NCBI GenBank assembly: GCA_030526195.1
Contig: JAUNDG010000016.1
Coordinates: forward strand, 1 to 57,215
Reading direction: 5' to 3'
DNA length: 57,215 nt
From: Lachnospiraceae bacterium
GTDB lineage: Bacteria > Bacillota > Clostridia > Lachnospirales > Lachnospiraceae
Below the pieces are notes generated by a model. That model saw only the letters and a list, made by a program, of their open reading frames with translations, did not search any database and was not told where the DNA came from. This document shows positions 54,982-57,215 of the stretch, piece by piece. Both the position numbers and the translations under genes were made by a program. The stretch's first letter is position 1; every line of letters begins with the position of its first letter.

Positions 54982-56373
54982 TCAGAATTCAAATTCGTTG
55001 CCCGGGAACTGCGGTACATTGGCCAGACCCGCTCTGATGTCATCATCTGTGGGGATGTAGTCGCCCATCTTGCCGTCGTTGAAGGCTTCATAGGCATACA
55101 TATCGAAGTAACCGGTACCTGTCAGACCGAAGAGGATGGTCTTCTCTTCGCCTGTCTCTCTGCACTTCACAGCTTCGTCGATGGCGGCGCGGATAGCATG
55201 TGAGCTTTCCGGAGCCGGCAGGATACCTTCGCAGCGAGCGAACTGTTCGGCAGCCTCGAAGACGGAGGTCTGTTCAACAGCGCGGGCTTCCATCAGGCCG
55301 TCATGATACAGCTGAGACAGTGTGGTGCTCATACCGTGGAAACGCAGACCGCCGGCATGGCTCGGTGACGGGATGAAGCCGCTGCCCAGTGTGTACATCT
55401 TTGCCAGCGGGCAGATCATACCGGTGTCGCAGAAGTCGTAAGCGTAGACACCTCTTGTGAAGCTCGGGCAAGAAGCCGGTTCAACAGCGATGATGCGGTA
55501 GTCTGCTTCGCCGCGGAGCTTTTCGCCCATGAACGGGGCAATAAGACCGCCCAGGTTGGAGCCGCCGCCGGCACAGCCGATGATGATGTCCGGCTTGATA
55601 CCATATTTATCAAGGGCAGCCTTGGCTTCCAGACCGATGACTGACTGATGCAGCAGAACCTGATTCAGCACGCTGCCCAGCACATAACGATAGCCCGGAT
55701 CCTTAGAGGCCACTTCAACAGCTTCGGAGATAGCGCAGCCCAGGGAACCTGTGGTGCCCGGATGAGCTTCCAGAATACGACGGCCGACCTCTGTATCCAT
55801 AGACGGAGACGGTGTGACGTTGGCGCCGTAGGTTCTCATGACTTCACGACGGAAGGGCTTCTGTTCATAGGAGCACTTCACCATGTAAACCTTGCAGTCA
55901 AGACCCAGGTAAGCGCAGGCCATGGAAAGGGCTGTGCCCCACTGGCCGGCACCGGTCTCGGTGGTCACACCCTTGAGGCCCTGCTTCTTGGCGTAATAAG
56001 CCTGAGCGATGGCGGAGTTCAGCTTGTGTGAACCGCTGGTGTTGTTACCTTCGAACTTGTAATAGATCTTGGCCGGTGTTTTCAGTTTTTCTTCCAGACA
56101 GTAAGCTCTGACGAGGGGAGCCGGACGATACATCTTGTAGAAATCACGGATTTCCTGCGGAATATCAATGTACGGTGTGGTGTCATCCAATTCCTGATGA
56201 ACCAGTTCTTCGCAGAAAAAAGCATACATCTGTTCGGCTGTCAGCGGCTCATGAGTGCCCGGGTGCAGAAGCGGTGCCGGTTTGTTCTTCATATCGGCAC
56301 GCATGTTATACCATTGTGTCGGGATCTCATTTTCATTCAGGTAAATTTTGTAGGGAATCTTGTCGAAGTTCAT
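54982..56373 (-). CDS. trpB: TrpB-like PLP enzyme, TrpB2 type
   Basis: 463 residues from the ATG at 56373 (AAGGAGG 8 nt upstream); the frame is open to 56532 but that part is the T-box leader. PLP lysine is Lys117 in NNTSGSHKLNSAIAQAYYAK, and the phosphate loop is GCAGGGSNLGG (266-276). The long N-terminal region and RPAPLVRAYCLEE mark the TrpB2 class, which works without TrpA, making Trp from indole and serine (or serving indole salvage). No trpA or other trp gene is adjacent. Confidence 0.92.
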   Translation of the reverse strand: MNFDKIPYKIYLNENEIPTQWYNMRADMKNKPAPLLHPGTHEPLTAEQMYAFFCEELVHQELDDTTPYIDIPQEIRDFYKMYRPAPLVRAYCLEEKLKTPAKIYYKFEGNNTSGSHKLNSAIAQAYYAKKQGLKGVTTETGAGQWGTALSMACAYLGLDCKVYMVKCSYEQKPFRREVMRTYGANVTPSPSMDTEVGRRILEAHPGTTGSLGCAISEAVEVASKDPGYRYVLGSVLNQVLLHQSVIGLEAKAALDKYGIKPDIIIGCAGGGSNLGGLIAPFMGEKLRGEADYRIIAVEPASCPSFTRGVYAYDFCDTGMICPLAKMYTLGSGFIPSPSHAGGLRFHGMSTTLSQLYHDGLMEARAVEQTSVFEAAEQFARCEGILPAPESSHAIRAAIDEAVKCRETGEEKTILFGLTGTGYFDMYAYEAFNDGKMGDYIPTDDDIRAGLANVPQFPGNEFEF

Positions 56374-56429
56374 AACGGTTTCCTCCTTGGAAAATGGTCT
56401 GGTTGGGGATCTCGACCGTTTTGGGAAAT

Positions 56430-56745
56430 AAAAAAACAGCCCTATCCCAGTTTTAAGTCTGCTGGGACAAGAGCTGAACCAAATCAAATCTCCTGCGGTG
56501 CCACCCGGCTTGATTCCAAAAATGAAATCCACTTACGGCATACAACCATATGCCCTGTTTGTTCACGGAGTGTCATCTCCGTCTTCCCTACTTAACCTTA
56601 TCGCCGATATCTGATAAATCGTCAAGATTGTTCAGGTCGCCCTCAGAAGCCCATTTCCATACGGGAGGTCTGCTGCAATTCCACCATCTGCAGCTCTCTG
56701 GAAGAACTCTTATCGCATGTACTTTTCTTCCTCAACGGTTTTGTT
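56430..56745 (-). promoter_or_regulatory. tryptophan T-box riboswitch
   Basis: On the minus strand the T-box core GGGTGGCACCGC is at 56495-56506. The terminator (CAGCTCT...TCCCAG with CTGGGATAGGGCTG, then T(7)) is at 56430-56476. In Stem I the specifier context GGAAATGGGCTTCTGAG gives the codon TGG (56651-56653), so uncharged tRNA-Trp is read. AGAGAGCTGCAG is the Stem I AG-bulge region. With low charged tRNA-Trp the antiterminator forms and trpB2 is expressed. Confidence 0.92.
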
Positions 56746-56751
56746 GTGGTT

Positions 56752-56780
56752 ATTCTATTCCTCGGCAAGGGGTTTGTCAA
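56752..56780 (-). promoter_or_regulatory. promoter of the trpB2 T-box leader
   Basis: On the minus strand TTGACA (56775-56780), 17-nt spacer, TAGAAT (56752-56757); consensus -35. Confidence 0.88.
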
Positions 56781-56844
56781 CACGTAAATTCTATCAAAAA
56801 TAACTGACAGGAAGACCGTATTATTCATTTTTCATATCACATTG

Positions 56845-56880
56845 CACAAAACACCCGCCGGTTTCGAATCCGACGGGTGT
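56845..56880 (-). terminator. terminator after the DUF711 gene
   Basis: ACACCCGTCGG and CCGGCGGGTGT pair on the minus strand, followed by TTTTG, 30 bp past the stop. Confidence 0.88.
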
Positions 56881-56909
56881 TCTAAAAGCATAGTCTGAAC
56901 TTGTCAGCC

Positions 56910-57215
56910 TCAGTTCTTGAAGCTGTGGATCGGTGCCGGGATACGACCCTTGCGGCTGATGAGGTTGGCGCAGCCGTAGCGGTTCACCGGCATAACCGGC
57001 GCTGTGCCCAGAAGGCCGCCGAATTCGATCATGTCACCGGCCTTACTGCCCTTGGCCGGGATCAGACGGCAGGCCGTTGTCTTCTGGTTCACCATGCCAA
57101 TGGCCATTTCATCCGCGATAATACCGGAAATGGTGGTGGCCGGTGTGTCCCCCGGAATGGCGATCATATCAAGACCGACGGAGCAGACACAGGTCATGGC
57201 TTCCAGTTTTTCCAG
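56910..57215 (-). CDS. DUF711 (PFL/UPF0210) family protein, C-terminal fragment
   Basis: The frame is open to the right edge, so only the last 101 residues are seen. [52 protein letters not shown] and the end [12 protein letters not shown] are the signature of this family, whose biochemical role is unknown. The rest lies beyond the window. Confidence 0.9.
   Translation of the reverse strand: MEKLEAMTCVCSVGLDMIAIPGDTPATTISGIIADEMAIGMVNQKTTACRLIPAKGSKAGDMIEFGGLLGTAPVMPVNRYGCANLISRKGRIPAPIHSFKN

Noticed and set aside
56374-56532. 53-residue N-terminal extension of trpB2
   Set aside because: It reads through the T-box terminator and antiterminator; the ATG at 56373 has a perfect ribosome site and matches the family start.

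Overview
The window reads as a chromosomal segment of a Gram-positive Firmicute, most likely class Clostridia and possibly a Lachnospiraceae-like lineage (family placement is inference). Supporting signs are strong Shine-Dalgarno sites, HprK plus a Crh-like protein, a single S10-spc-alpha ribosomal supercluster containing adk-map-infA, zinc-ribbon S14 and zinc-lid adenylate kinase, a tryptophan T-box, long-form HPF, and a WhiA/RapZ/MurB cluster. Base composition is moderate to high GC. I see no transposase, phage gene, integrase or CRISPR array, so this is mostly core chromosome.

Layout: 0-5.6 kb holds hprK, uvrC and ftsH, all on the minus strand. 5.9-21.7 kb is one leftward block running rpsJ to rplQ with secY, adk, map, infA, rpmJ and rpoA, preceded by a structured leader. 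22-28.6 kb holds a membrane protein resembling a signal peptidase without its serine, then crh-like, whiA, rapZ and murB, and a zinc-ribbon TPR membrane protein. 28.5-35.4 kb is a leftward cluster xpaC-like, telA, valS, folC, a 52-residue ORF and the TPR gene. 35.5-37.2 kb holds two half-size DMT transporter genes and a divergent S1-domain gene. 37.5-43.4 kb holds dapA, dapB, a eukaryote-type hisA, hpf and secA. 43.8-45.7 kb is typA (plus). 45.9-49.5 kb holds an unusual NifX-like/Cys-rich/SlyD fusion, a polysaccharide deacetylase and a PcsB-like NlpC/P60 protein. 49.8-57.2 kb holds a TetR regulator, a HAD phosphatase, an MntP-like membrane protein, tRNA-Val(CAC), a DUF3592-like protein, a flavin-binding-type protein, an M18 aminopeptidase, T-box-controlled trpB2, and the truncated end of a DUF711 protein.

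Themes: ribosome production and secretion (S10-spc-alpha, secY, secA, ftsH, hpf, typA, S1 protein); carbon signalling through HprK and a Crh-like target that lacks the PTS histidine; cell envelope and division (murB, whiA, rapZ, PcsB-like, deacetylase, dap genes).

The least explained items are: the metal-themed NifX/Cys/SlyD fusion; the serine-less signal-peptidase-like protein with a charged tail; a 109-bp inverted-repeat element found twice, each time directly after a rho-independent terminator; two structured leaders inside and before the ribosomal operon; a HisA of the eukaryotic HIS6 type inside a dap/hpf operon; and a small conserved-looking ORF translationally coupled to folC and the TPR gene.
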